DNA of 43,469 nt from Chloracidobacterium sp. UBA3360. Its GTDB lineage: Bacteria; Acidobacteriota; Blastocatellia; Pyrinomonadales; Pyrinomonadaceae. Made by a program: the position numbers and the translations under genes. Under the pieces are notes generated by a model that ran no database searches, was not told the DNA's origin, and saw nothing but the letters and a program-made list of their open reading frames with translations. Of the stretch, positions 16,680 through 24,852 are shown one piece after another. The stretch lies in the NCBI GenBank assembly GCA_002360555.1, contig DEQS01000093.1:1-43469 (forward strand), read 5' to 3'. The first letter of the stretch is position 1. Each line of letters starts with the position of its first letter.

Positions 16680-17357
16680 CTAATTGTTTTTACCCAACAT
16701 TGTCTGCATTATTTTGATCTCGGCCCGCTGGCCGCTATCGACATCAGTCGCAAAATTAAAAAGCTCGGCATCCTGACCAGATCCGGCCGTGTCAAACATC
16801 TCACTTACCATGACGAGTGCACCCTTATGATGCTGGATCATCCCCTCAAGAAATAGCCGGTCAAACTCAGGACCTCTGGCTCGCCGGAGAGCCGCCATCT
16901 GCTTTCCCGAAAGCATACCCGGCATCAGATGACCATGGCTGCCGTGATCCATTCCCTCCATGTCGTCCATTTCCATTTCGATAGGCTCGCCTTTGTTTTC
17001 GAGCCACCTTTTCATAAAATTCATCTCGTCCGACTGTGATTGGCTTATACGCGCGCCCAATAGCCGGAGTTCCTTATTTTCCGTGCGGGCTTCGATAAGC
17101 GCCGTCATCTCAACGGCTTGGGCGTGATGCATGATCATGCCCTGCATAAACTCGACATCCTTTGTCGAAAGCGGCGGCAGCACGGCACGTGTGGTCGCAG
17201 GCAAGACCTTGGTCGGCTGGCCCGGAGCTCCGGGCTGAACAATAACAGGCGTTTGAGCCAAGCCCGGGACGGATATTAAACAGACGAAAGCAACCATTGC
17301 AAACAACTGCAACGCTGCAAAGGGAAATGAACGTATTGGGGTTGGTTGAACAGGCAT
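16680..17357 (-). CDS. DUF305 protein, probable metal-binding exported protein
   Basis: A DUF305 protein of 225 residues. It has two copies of the hallmark helix with paired His: FMQGMIMHHAQAVEM and FLEGMIQHHKGALVM. Between them lies a Met/His-rich stretch (MDDMEGMDHGSHGHLMPGM) that could bind copper or similar metals. A signal peptide ends near GLAQ. I prefer the ATG at 17357 over the GTG at 17411. The tRNA terminator at 17411-17438 ends exactly where the longer reading would begin, so transcription of this gene must start after it. It lies 5 bp upstream of the LVIVD gene, with which DUF305 genes are often found (from memory). Export and metal binding are inferred. Confidence 0.8.
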   Translation of the reverse strand: MPVQPTPIRSFPFAALQLFAMVAFVCLISVPGLAQTPVIVQPGAPGQPTKVLPATTRAVLPPLSTKDVEFMQGMIMHHAQAVEMTALIEARTENKELRLLGARISQSQSDEMNFMKRWLENKGEPIEMEMDDMEGMDHGSHGHLMPGMLSGKQMAALRRARGPEFDRLFLEGMIQHHKGALVMVSEMFDTAGSGQDAELFNFATDVDSGQRAEIKIMQTMLGKNN

Positions 17358-17410
17358 TAAAACATCACAATACCACAAATCAGATGCCAGCAAAAACAGG
17401 TGCGTTCGCA

Positions 17411-17438
17411 CAAAAAAAGCGGCCGTGTTTGGCCGCTT
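17411..17438 (-). terminator. Rho-independent terminator of the tRNA unit
   Basis: On the minus strand, AAGCGGCC and GGCCGCTT pair around a 6-base loop and are followed by a run of seven T in all. It stands 17 bp after the 3' end of tRNA-Cys and closes the leftward tRNA-Gly/tRNA-Cys transcript. Confidence 0.85.
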
Positions 17439-17454
17439 ATGACGATCATAAATT

Positions 17455-17529
<75 letters not shown>

Positions 17530-17538
17530 GTAAAATAA

Positions 17539-17611
17539 AAGTAGGCAGTTATCAGGGGCAGTTGGCAGCAAAGTGATTTGACTGCCTTGTGCCGACTGCA
17601 ACTGCCTACTT
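17539..17611. repeat. Inverted-repeat element between two tRNA genes
   Basis: Perfect 12-bp arms, AAGTAGGCAGTT (17539-17550) and AACTGCCTACTT (17600-17611). Inside them is a second pair, GCAGTTGGCA (17558-17567) with TGCCGACTGC (17590-17599), complementary but for one G-T pair. The whole 73-bp segment can fold as one long hairpin. It fills most of the spacer between the two tRNA genes and has no T-run like a terminator, so it looks like a small palindromic intergenic element. Confidence 0.75.
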
Positions 17612-17617
17612 CCGATT

Positions 17618-17692
17618 TGGAGCGGGAGACGAGGGTCGAACTCGCGACTTCGACCTTGGCAAGGTCGCGCTCTACCACTGAGCTACTCCCGC
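17618..17692 (-). tRNA. tRNA-Gly (anticodon GCC)
   Basis: On the minus strand the acceptor arms GCGGGAG and CTCCCGC pair. The D arm is GCTCAGTGGTAGAGC, and the anticodon stem-loop is CGACC-TTGCCAA-GGTCG (anticodon GCC). The T arm has GAGTTCGACCCTC. The 3' CCA is encoded (17618-17620), giving 75 bases. Confidence 0.96.
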
Positions 17693-17742
17693 ATGGCAAA
17701 TGATAATTTTACCGTTTGATATCAGATTGTCAAGGCTGTTTC

Positions 17743-17839
17743 AACGCAAAGTCGCAAAGAAGCAAAGACGCTAAGTAAAAAGACTCGCTTTCTTATTCTT
17801 TAAATCCTTTGCGACTTTGCATCTTCGCGTCTTTGCGTT
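17743..17839. repeat. CGCAAAG-type inverted-repeat element
   Basis: The left arm 17743-17771 is built of CGCAAAG-like units (AACGCAAAGTCGCAAAG, then GCAAAGACGC). The right arm 17811-17839 carries the complementary units (GCGACTTTGC, then GCGTCTTTGCGTT). The arms pair almost fully around a 39-bp A/T-rich centre. A related element lies at 34014-34093. The region 17693-17852 otherwise holds no gene that I can see. The element abuts the 3' end of the substrate-binding protein gene. Confidence 0.75.
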
Positions 17840-17852
17840 AAAAAAAATTTCC

Positions 17853-19502
17853 TTACTGCAACGTAATGTCTTTCAAAAAGCTCCAATCGCCACTCCCGCT
17901 CATCTTGACGTTACCGATGCGTTTATTCGAAACGACGATATTTGCCGGATACCAAAGCGGTAAGAGCGGAAGTTCAGAGCTGACCAGATCCCAGGTTTTG
18001 CCGTAAAGCGATGTTGCTGCAGCCTTATCCACAGAGTTAACCGCATCTTCGACTAGTTTATCCACTTCATTATTTGCGTAACGACTGCGGTTGCAGCACG
18101 AAACGGTGCCGCCCGGTATCTTGGTCGAGCTAAACAAATCACGCAGGAATATCGGATCCTGATTGCCGCCGACCCAGACGCCCGTATACATCTGATACTG
18201 TCCTTGTGCGAGCTGCTGGCGAATCGTATTGACCTCAAGCGTCTCGATCTGGACGTTAAGACCGACTGCGGTCAGAGCGCTCTGGATGACCTGCGAATAC
18301 TGATTGACAGCCGCATTTCCGGCTCCGTATTTGAAAGTGATCGGTTCGTTTTTGTAACCGGCTTCTTGCAGCAACTGCTTTGCTTTAGCCTGATCAAAAT
18401 TGTATGTCGTCCCGGCGGCATATGCCCACGATTGCGTCGGCAAGATCGAGCTTGCAACCTTTGCTTGGCCCGAAAGCAAATCGGTCACGATCTTTTGCCG
18501 GTCGATGGCGTAGCCGATCGCTTGGCGGATCTTTGGATTATTCAGAGGAGCGGACTGGGTGTTGAAAACCAGATATTGAATGTTAGAACCGTCAAACTGA
18601 TCTACCTTGAGATTGCCGCTCGTCATCGTTTTGAGCATATCGGGCGGCAGATTTGATGGATTTGGAGCTATATCAACACCGCCGGACTGGAGCTCGGCTT
18701 GCAGGGAAGTCGCGTCCGTGACGGTCTTTACTCGAAGCTTTGCCACCTTTGGAGTGCCGTCCCAATACTCAGCGTTTGCCGCTAATTCAACCGTATTTTG
18801 CGACGCATCAAAGCTAGTAAATTTGAACGGACCCGAACCGACAGGCTTGTCTTTTTGCTCTGCCGCAGTTCCTTGCGGGATGATCGGGATCGCGACGAGA
18901 TTTGAAAGTAACTGGTTACGAAGAGCGGGACGCGTAACTGTGAAAACGACAGTTTTGGCATCAGGCGTCTCTATCGAGGTGATGTGTGCGACGCGTTTTG
19001 TTTTTGGCTCCTCTACGGGCTTAGCAGCGGCGTTAGCGTTCGAATTTGCATTAGCGGCTGGCGATGCTGCCGGAGCGGTTGATTTCGGAGCGTCGGTCTT
19101 ATCGAGAGGAACCGTGTCAAAAAATGCACCTGATTTATACCCGTTACTCTTAAAAAGCTCTTCGAATGTATATTTCACATCCGCCGATGTGAATGCAGCA
19201 CCGTTATGAAATTTGACGTTTTCCTGCAGCGTAAATGTGATCGTTTTGCCGTCCTCAGATGTCTTGATGTCTTTTGCCAGCTCGCCGACATACTCAAAAT
19301 TCTCATTCTTTTTGACTAGCGAATTAAATATCAATGTCTTTATTCGCTCAGCGGAGGCATCCGAAGTCGTAGATGTAAGCGTGTCAAACGCAGTAAATTT
19401 CTCAGGCAAGGCTACCGTGACGACATCCGTGCTGCGTTTGCGGCAAGTCGACGCGGTAGCAAAAAAGGAGAGGGCAATTACGATCAATATAAATTTACGC
19501 AT
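17853..19502 (-). CDS. ABC transporter substrate-binding lipoprotein, family 5 (peptide/nickel type)
   Basis: Periplasmic solute receptor of the DppA/OppA family (SBP_bac_5): VTVALPEKFTAFDTL near 28, then the KDIKTSEDGKTITFTLQENVKFHNG signature near 78-101. It continues with VGSGPFKFTSFD, and NPKIRQAIGYAIDRQKIV with ILPTQSWAY. The ligand is unknown. The ATG at 19502 gives a lipoprotein signal MRKFILIVIALSFFATASTC with a weak lipobox and Cys20; it overlaps the nagZ stop by 8 bases and is probably translationally coupled. Residues about 137-168 are an Ala/Asn/Pro low-complexity insert inside the binding domain. No permease or ATPase gene is in the window, so its transporter is encoded elsewhere. 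Confidence 0.88.
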   Translation of the reverse strand: MRKFILIVIALSFFATASTCRKRSTDVVTVALPEKFTAFDTLTSTTSDASAERIKTLIFNSLVKKNENFEYVGELAKDIKTSEDGKTITFTLQENVKFHNGAAFTSADVKYTFEELFKSNGYKSGAFFDTVPLDKTDAPKSTAPAASPAANANSNANAAAKPVEEPKTKRVAHITSIETPDAKTVVFTVTRPALRNQLLSNLVAIPIIPQGTAAEQKDKPVGSGPFKFTSFDASQNTVELAANAEYWDGTPKVAKLRVKTVTDATSLQAELQSGGVDIAPNPSNLPPDMLKTMTSGNLKVDQFDGSNIQYLVFNTQSAPLNNPKIRQAIGYAIDRQKIVTDLLSGQAKVASSILPTQSWAYAAGTTYNFDQAKAKQLLQEAGYKNEPITFKYGAGNAAVNQYSQVIQSALTAVGLNVQIETLEVNTIRQQLAQGQYQMYTGVWVGGNQDPIFLRDLFSSTKIPGGTVSCCNRSRYANNEVDKLVEDAVNSVDKAAATSLYGKTWDLVSSELPLLPLWYPANIVVSNKRIGNVKMSGSGDWSFLKDITLQ

Positions 19503-20628
19503 AAGTTCTAGTAATTCCTTTGTCACGGCTCAGTTCCTCGTTAAACGCGGCTACCTCGTCCGACAATTCACCGAACCGGTCGGCATTAAACTCAAGCGGC
19601 TCTGCGAGGATCGACTTTAACCCGGCAATTCGCACGAGCGACTCGTCGATGCGACCCTCGCTCAGTTCGCCGCTGTTTACAGCATCTAAAATCGCTCGGT
19701 GTCCCTCGCGAATAGCATGCGGATCGGCGCATATCGCGAGCATGTCGATGCCGGCACCGACCGCCATTTTACAGGCGTCGCCGATGCCGTAATTTTTAAC
19801 GATTGCTCCCATTTCGAGGTCATCCGTGATGGCAAGCCCGTCAAACCCGAGAGTGCCGCGAAGGAGAGTGTTGATAAAATTATTACTCAACGAAGACGGT
19901 AAAAGTTTCCCACTTTGGTCAGTTTCCTGCAACTCAATACGCGGAAACGCCGTGTGTGCCGCCATCAGAGCCTTTGCTTCGCCGGTGGCAAGTAACTCGC
20001 GATACGGGTAAAGGTCGATCTCGTTTAACTCGTTTTCTGAAACATCCACCTGCGGCAGTTCTTCGTGTGAATCGACTTTAGCCGCTCCGAGTCCGGGAAA
20101 ATGTTTGACACAGCCGATGACGCCGTTGTCTTGCAAAGTCTTAAGAAATGCACCTGCCATCGCGACGACATCTTCTTTCGAGCGTCCAAATTCGCGAGAA
20201 AATAACCCGTTGGTATGCTTTGCCCGCTCAGCGTCGATAACATCAACGACGGGGGCAAAATCCATATTAAATCCAAGTATGCGAAGCGTTTCGGCGATGA
20301 TCTCGGCAAGCCGCTCGGCATCGGCGGCATTTCGCATCTTGTTAGCAGCCGACATGGGCGTCATTACCCGCCGCAGCCGATCCACAAGCCCGCCCTCCTG
20401 ATCGATGCTCAGGAAAGGCGTTACCTTGCTGACATCACGAATGTCATCAAGCAATTTCCGTGTTTGGTCCGCCTCACGAATATTTCTGGCAAACAGACAA
20501 ACTCCGCCCGGATTGATCTTTTGCAAAAGCTCGCGCGTGGCATCGTCAGCCTCGGGGCCCGGTATTCCGATAAAGAATAATTGTCCGATTCTTTCTTTTA
20601 GCGGCAGGGCACGCAGTTGCTCTATCAT
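19495..20628 (-). CDS. nagZ: Beta-N-acetylhexosaminidase, glycoside hydrolase family 3
   Basis: Removes N-acetylglucosamine from cell-wall-derived anhydromuropeptides (peptidoglycan recycling) or from similar sugars. The 377-residue protein has the NagZ layout: SIDQEGGLVDRLR near 74-85, MDFAPVVDV near 122, and KHFPGLG at 175-181. The catalytic dyad loop is VDSHEELP (Asp186, His188), and the nucleophile Asp lies in ITDDLEMGAI near 269-270. No signal peptide is visible, so it is cytosolic as in E. coli. It overlaps the substrate-binding-protein gene, which suggests the transporter could supply its substrate. That link is inferred. Confidence 0.9.
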   Translation of the reverse strand: MIEQLRALPLKERIGQLFFIGIPGPEADDATRELLQKINPGGVCLFARNIREADQTRKLLDDIRDVSKVTPFLSIDQEGGLVDRLRRVMTPMSAANKMRNAADAERLAEIIAETLRILGFNMDFAPVVDVIDAERAKHTNGLFSREFGRSKEDVVAMAGAFLKTLQDNGVIGCVKHFPGLGAAKVDSHEELPQVDVSENELNEIDLYPYRELLATGEAKALMAAHTAFPRIELQETDQSGKLLPSSLSNNFINTLLRGTLGFDGLAITDDLEMGAIVKNYGIGDACKMAVGAGIDMLAICADPHAIREGHRAILDAVNSGELSEGRIDESLVRIAGLKSILAEPLEFNADRFGELSDEVAAFNEELSRDKGITRTYA

Positions 20629-20686
20629 CGACTGGCTCTCGTGAAAAAACTAAAATACGAGTTTAACAGTCACGCCAATTTTTATA

Positions 20687-20708
20687 AAGGAGGTCATATT
20701 TGATGTAA
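20687..20708 (+). promoter_or_regulatory. Strong Shine-Dalgarno followed by an ATG-TAA start-stop pair
   Basis: AAGGAGGTC at 20687-20695 is a near-perfect ribosome-binding site. About 9 bases after its GGAGG core an ATG at 20703 is followed at once by TAA (20706-20708). The HIT gene itself begins at 20716, about 22 bases from the site, too far for normal initiation. Ribosomes may load at the start-stop pair and reinitiate at 20716. No in-frame start for HIT lies closer. Confidence 0.4.
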
Positions 20709-20715
20709 TAAGTTT

Positions 20716-21048
20716 ATGAGCGACGATTTTTATTGCGACAATGTCTTGAGCGGCAAGATCGAGGTCGATAAAGTCCATGAGACCGCCAACGTGCTAGCCT
20801 ATCACCACACGCGGCCGTTTTGGCAAACGCACATCGTTGTCATCCCGAAACGCCATATCTCGTCGCTGCTCACGCTAGAAAGCTCAGACGACGCATTATT
20901 TTTGGAATTGTTTGAGGTTATTCGGAAAGTTGCAGACTCGGTTGTAGGTGCAAAGGGTGCCGCAAGGGTTCTGACGAACCTTGGCGAGTATCAGGACTCA
21001 AGGCACCTGCACTTTCATGTCTATTCGGGCGACCGTGTTCAAAAATGA
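20716..21048 (+). CDS. HIT-family hydrolase
   Basis: A 110-residue histidine-triad protein, probably hydrolysing dinucleoside polyphosphates or AMP/GMP-linked compounds such as adenosine phosphoramidate. The triad motif is at the C-terminus (RHLHFHVY: His97, His99, His101). The upstream half has FWQTHIVVIPKRHISSLLTL, the conserved strand-helix of the family. An in-frame TGA at 20701 excludes a longer protein. The gene runs 10 bp into the 3' end of the convergent asparaginase gene, so the two mRNAs overlap. Confidence 0.88.
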   Translation: MSDDFYCDNVLSGKIEVDKVHETANVLAYHHTRPFWQTHIVVIPKRHISSLLTLESSDDALFLELFEVIRKVADSVVGAKGAARVLTNLGEYQDSRHLHFHVYSGDRVQK

Positions 21049-22076
21049 CTTTTGGATTTGATAACCGTGCCGTTTGGAAACTGCGAATTTGTCACAGAAT
21101 AGGTAAATCCTGTAACGACAGAAAATGCCCCGACCTCACCGTTTTTTGAGATCGCAACAAAGCCAACCTGTAGTTCCTTTGCCTTAACAGGATCGCGTTT
21201 TACGACGCGCATCACTGCTTCTCGGCAGGCGGCCTCCGGCGAACGACCTATACGCATTTGTTCGATGACGGTATGCGTGCCGCAGATGCGGACGACCTCT
21301 TCGCCGACGCCGGAACTCGTGGCCGCACCGACCTCATTATCAACAAAAAGTCCTGCTCCGATCACCGGCGAATCGCCAACGCGGCCATGCATCTTAAATG
21401 CCATACCGCTTGTCGTGCAGGCTCCCGACAGGTCGCCGTTCGCGTCCAAAGCGATCGTCCCCATCGTGTCGTGATTTGCCGAGCCGTCATCAAAAAAAGC
21501 CGGAGCGGATGGAGAATTGAGACTCACGGGTTTACGATTCTCGATGTTGACGACGGGCTTGTATTCAGATTTCTTGAGCCACTCTTTCCAAGCTTTTTCT
21601 GCGTCCGCAGAGAGTTTTCCGGGTAGGAACTCAAATCCATTTTCAACCGCAAACTGCATAGCCCCGTCACCGGCAAGGATGACGTGTTTTGTTTTTTCCA
21701 TCAGCAATCGAGCGACCGAGATCGGGTGCTTGATGTGTTGGAGATAGACGACACTGCCGCAATTTGATTTGTGATCCATGATCGAAGCGTCCAATGTCAC
21801 AAATCCGTCACGGTCGGGATAGGCGTCAAGCCCAACGCAACAGCTCGATTCGTCCTCGGCTGACCGCGCCGCTTGTTCAACGCCGTCGATCGCCTTGCCG
21901 CCTTTTTCAAGCACTTTCCACGCCGCCGCATTCGCCCTCAGGCCGCTGTCCCACGTCGAAACGACGACAGGCTTTTTGAAGACCTGTCCCACTGATTTTT
22001 GAGCTGAGGCCCCGGTCGCTGCGAGTAATGGTAGCCCTGCAAGCGATGCCTTTAAGAACGATCTGCGGTTTGTCAT
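21039..22076 (-). CDS. N4-(beta-N-acetylglucosaminyl)-L-asparaginase (glycosylasparaginase), Tat-exported
   Basis: An Ntn-hydrolase precursor of 345 residues that would cut the GlcNAc-Asn bond of glycopeptides or an isoaspartyl bond. The twin-arginine signal is MTNRRSFLKASLAG, ending near ASAQ. The self-cleavage site is Asp203-Thr204 in NHDTMGTIALD, where Thr204 becomes the nucleophile. GRVGDSPVIGAGLF near 232 and the following DNEVGAATSSGVGE are typical for glycosylasparaginases. Its ATG overlaps the mutS stop by 4 bp (ATGA), so it is expressed with mutS, an odd pairing. nagZ, another GlcNAc-releasing enzyme, is close by in the same direction. Confidence 0.88.
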   Translation of the reverse strand: MTNRRSFLKASLAGLPLLAATGASAQKSVGQVFKKPVVVSTWDSGLRANAAAWKVLEKGGKAIDGVEQAARSAEDESSCCVGLDAYPDRDGFVTLDASIMDHKSNCGSVVYLQHIKHPISVARLLMEKTKHVILAGDGAMQFAVENGFEFLPGKLSADAEKAWKEWLKKSEYKPVVNIENRKPVSLNSPSAPAFFDDGSANHDTMGTIALDANGDLSGACTTSGMAFKMHGRVGDSPVIGAGLFVDNEVGAATSSGVGEEVVRICGTHTVIEQMRIGRSPEAACREAVMRVVKRDPVKAKELQVGFVAISKNGEVGAFSVVTGFTYSVTNSQFPNGTVIKSKSHF

Positions 22077-24730
22077 ATGATCTTTCCTTTAATTTTCGTC
22101 AGTAACTCTTTTGATTCTTCTGCCGATAGATCCTCGACATTTACACCTCGAAGTTCGTCTATCGCAGTTTCATTTGTAACGGCAAAGAGCGAAACCTGCG
22201 ACGCAATTCGCCCTGCGGCAGCTTTTGCCAGCCCGTCCTTTTTCTCGTCGGCAAAAACAGCAAGCTCATATTTCTCGAGCTTTTCAAGAACGCTTTTTGC
22301 CCGTTCGATGACTGACACAGGAAGCCCGGCAAGTTTTGCCACCGCGATACCATAAGATTTTGACGCCTTTCCGGGCTGCATTTTGTGGAGGAATACTACA
22401 TCGCCGTCACGTTCGGTTGCTGTTAGCTGATAGTTTTTGGCTCCAGGAAGATTTTCGGCAAGTTCAGTGAGTTCGTGGTAATGGGTTGCAAATAACGTCT
22501 TTGCCGAGTGATCTGCCGAATTGTGCAGAAATTCGGCAACCGCCCACGCGATCGACAGCCCGTCAAATGTCGATGTTCCGCGTCCAATCTCGTCGAGCAG
22601 TATCAGGCTCCGTGGACTGGCGTTGTGCAGGATAGACGCAGTCTCCGTCATCTCGACCATGAATGTCGAGCGTCCCGACGCAAGATCATCCGAAGCTCCA
22701 ACGCGCGTCCAAATGCGGTCAAGAACCGGCAGTCTCGCAGATGTTGCAGGGACGAACGACCCGATCTGAGCGAGTATCTGGATCAACGCCACTTGCCGCA
22801 AAATGGTCGATTTACCGCCCATATTTGCTCCGGTCAGGATGAGTAGACGGTCGGTCGAGTTGTTCATCAGCGTATCATTTGGGATAAAAGCGTTCCCCAG
22901 AGCGGCCTCGACGACCGGATGGCGGCCATTTTTTATCTCGATCTCATCGCCGTCGTGTAGGACAGGGCAAACATAATTTCGCCGCGATGCGGTTTCCGCC
23001 AACGCACAAAGAGCGTCTAGCGTCGCGATAGCTCGGGCGGTCGATTGCAGTTTACGGGTCTCTTCGCAAACTTTCGCTTTGACCTGCGTGAACAAAGCCG
23101 CTTCTATCTGAGCGGTGCGTTCCTCAGCACCGAGCACTTTTTGCTCCCACTCTTTTAGCTGCGGCGTTGTAAATCGTTCCGCGTTGGCGAGCGTCTGACG
23201 GCGTTCGTAATCGTCCGGAACACGAGAAACCTGCCCCTTTGAGATCTCGATATAATAACCAAATACGTTGTTGAAGCGGATCTTTAGATTGGCGATCCCA
23301 GTTCGTGTTTTTTCCTGTTCCTCAAACGCCGCGATGATCTGTTTTGCCGAGGTCAAGATTCCACGAATTTCATCAAGCTCGGCGTCAAACCCTGCCCGTA
23401 TCACTCCGCCGTCGCTGACATTTATCGGCGGCTCGTCGGCGATGGCCCGTCCGATCAGATCGCGTGTCTCGGGCAATTCGAAAATGTTCTCGGACAAGAC
23501 CTGGAGCAGCAGAGAACTCGCATCGGCGAGAGTCTGATTTAGCAGCGGTGTCTGATCCATCGTCCGCTTTAAAGCGATCAGGTCGCGAGGCGTTGCCGTG
23601 CCGAGATTGAGACGGCCGACGAGGCGTTCGAGATCGCTGACCTCTTTCATGAGGAATCGCAGTTTATCGCGGAGTATCAGATCGGATAGCTCAGTGACCG
23701 CCGCCAGACGCGTTTGGATCTCGGTGCGTTTTAGCGACGGTCGTTGGACCCATTGTTTTAGCAGCCGTGAACCCATCCCGGTCGCTGTCTCGTCTATCAC
23801 ACCAAAAAGAGTGTTCTTATTTTTGTCGCCGCGTGAATCAAATATCTCTAGATTTCTAAGCGTAACCGCATCGAGGATCATCGCATCTGACGGTTCAAAA
23901 TAGCTTATCTCGGTGATATGTCCGGCAGTCGCCCGCTGTGTGTCTTGGGCATATTTCAAACACGCACCAGCCGCACTAATGGCCGCGGCGTGGCCGTCAA
24001 GTCCAAATCCGGCGAGACTTGCGACTTCCATTTGTTTCTCTAATAGGGAAGTGCTCGCCCGCTCATCAAACGAAGCGTCATCGAGCGGGGTCAAAGTAAT
24101 TGCAGTCGTCTGCGGTGATTGTTGACGCTCACTAAATAGCCCAACTGACGCATTCCCGTCGCCAAATGAACTCTCGACCAGCTTTTCCATGGCGCGTGGA
24201 TACAACAATTCCCGCGGTGATCGCGATTCGATCTCGTCGCGGATATTTGACCACGAGTCTGCCCCGGTGATCTCGGTCGTCGCAAAGCTGCCGGATGATG
24301 TTTCGAGAAACGCCGCTCCATAGGTATCACCGCTGCCGCAGATGGATGCGAGATAGACGGTATCTTTTGCTTCGACAAGCTGCGGATCGATCGCCGTTCC
24401 CGGCGTGATAACACGAACGACCTCGCGTTTAACGAGTTTCGTTACCTTGGTCGGAGTTTCAGTCTGTTCGCAAATAGCGACACGATAGCCTTTGCGTACC
24501 AATCGGGCGATGTAATTTGGTGCCGCGTGATAGGGAACTCCGCACATGGGGACAGGATTTGGCGAGTCTTTATGCCGCGCGGTAAGCGTTATATCGAGTT
24601 CGCGAGAGCCGGTGACCGCGTCTTCGTTGAACATCTCATAAAAATCCCCTAGCCGGAAAAACAGTATCGTTCCCGGATAAAGCTTTTTGATCTCAAGATA
24701 TTGCCGAAGCATCGGCGTCGCGGTTTCCAT
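22073..24730 (-). CDS. mutS: DNA mismatch repair protein MutS
   Basis: Recognises mismatches and recruits MutL. The 885-residue protein has the whole MutS1 layout. The mismatch-binding Phe-x-Glu is in GDFYEMF (Phe30, Glu32). Connector and lever domains follow, with clamp motif GYYIEISKGQ near 490. The Walker A motif is GANMGGKST near 630, Walker B is LLDEIGRGTSTFDG, and the ATPase ends with FATHYHEL. A C-terminal region of about 70 residues follows. The start METATPMLRQYLEIKK is the usual one. The gene is transcribed away from the sugar-nucleotide operon, and a 122-bp divergent region separates them. Confidence 0.96.
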   Translation of the reverse strand: METATPMLRQYLEIKKLYPGTILFFRLGDFYEMFNEDAVTGSRELDITLTARHKDSPNPVPMCGVPYHAAPNYIARLVRKGYRVAICEQTETPTKVTKLVKREVVRVITPGTAIDPQLVEAKDTVYLASICGSGDTYGAAFLETSSGSFATTEITGADSWSNIRDEIESRSPRELLYPRAMEKLVESSFGDGNASVGLFSERQQSPQTTAITLTPLDDASFDERASTSLLEKQMEVASLAGFGLDGHAAAISAAGACLKYAQDTQRATAGHITEISYFEPSDAMILDAVTLRNLEIFDSRGDKNKNTLFGVIDETATGMGSRLLKQWVQRPSLKRTEIQTRLAAVTELSDLILRDKLRFLMKEVSDLERLVGRLNLGTATPRDLIALKRTMDQTPLLNQTLADASSLLLQVLSENIFELPETRDLIGRAIADEPPINVSDGGVIRAGFDAELDEIRGILTSAKQIIAAFEEQEKTRTGIANLKIRFNNVFGYYIEISKGQVSRVPDDYERRQTLANAERFTTPQLKEWEQKVLGAEERTAQIEAALFTQVKAKVCEETRKLQSTARAIATLDALCALAETASRRNYVCPVLHDGDEIEIKNGRHPVVEAALGNAFIPNDTLMNNSTDRLLILTGANMGGKSTILRQVALIQILAQIGSFVPATSARLPVLDRIWTRVGASDDLASGRSTFMVEMTETASILHNASPRSLILLDEIGRGTSTFDGLSIAWAVAEFLHNSADHSAKTLFATHYHELTELAENLPGAKNYQLTATERDGDVVFLHKMQPGKASKSYGIAVAKLAGLPVSVIERAKSVLEKLEKYELAVFADEKKDGLAKAAAGRIASQVSLFAVTNETAIDELRGVNVEDLSAEESKELLTKIKGKII

Positions 24731-24781
24731 TGATGTGTTTCAAAGTTTAGCCAATTTACTCTCATCGTTCAAAGCATCTGT

Positions 24782-24829
24782 TTTCAAACAATTCGGCATT
24801 TGCTAGTATTAACCTTTGCCAACGGCAAA
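24782..24829 (+). promoter_or_regulatory. Candidate promoter and operator-like palindrome before the sugar operon
   Basis: TTTCAA (24782) and TAGTAT (24804) with a 16-base gap form a weak sigma-70 promoter. TTTGCC-AAC-GGCAAA (24815-24829), a 6-bp inverted repeat with a 3-base gap, sits right at the predicted start of transcription. This is where a repressor would bind. Only suggestive. Confidence 0.3.
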
Positions 24830-24852
24830 ATTATCAGCGATTTCATTATTAT

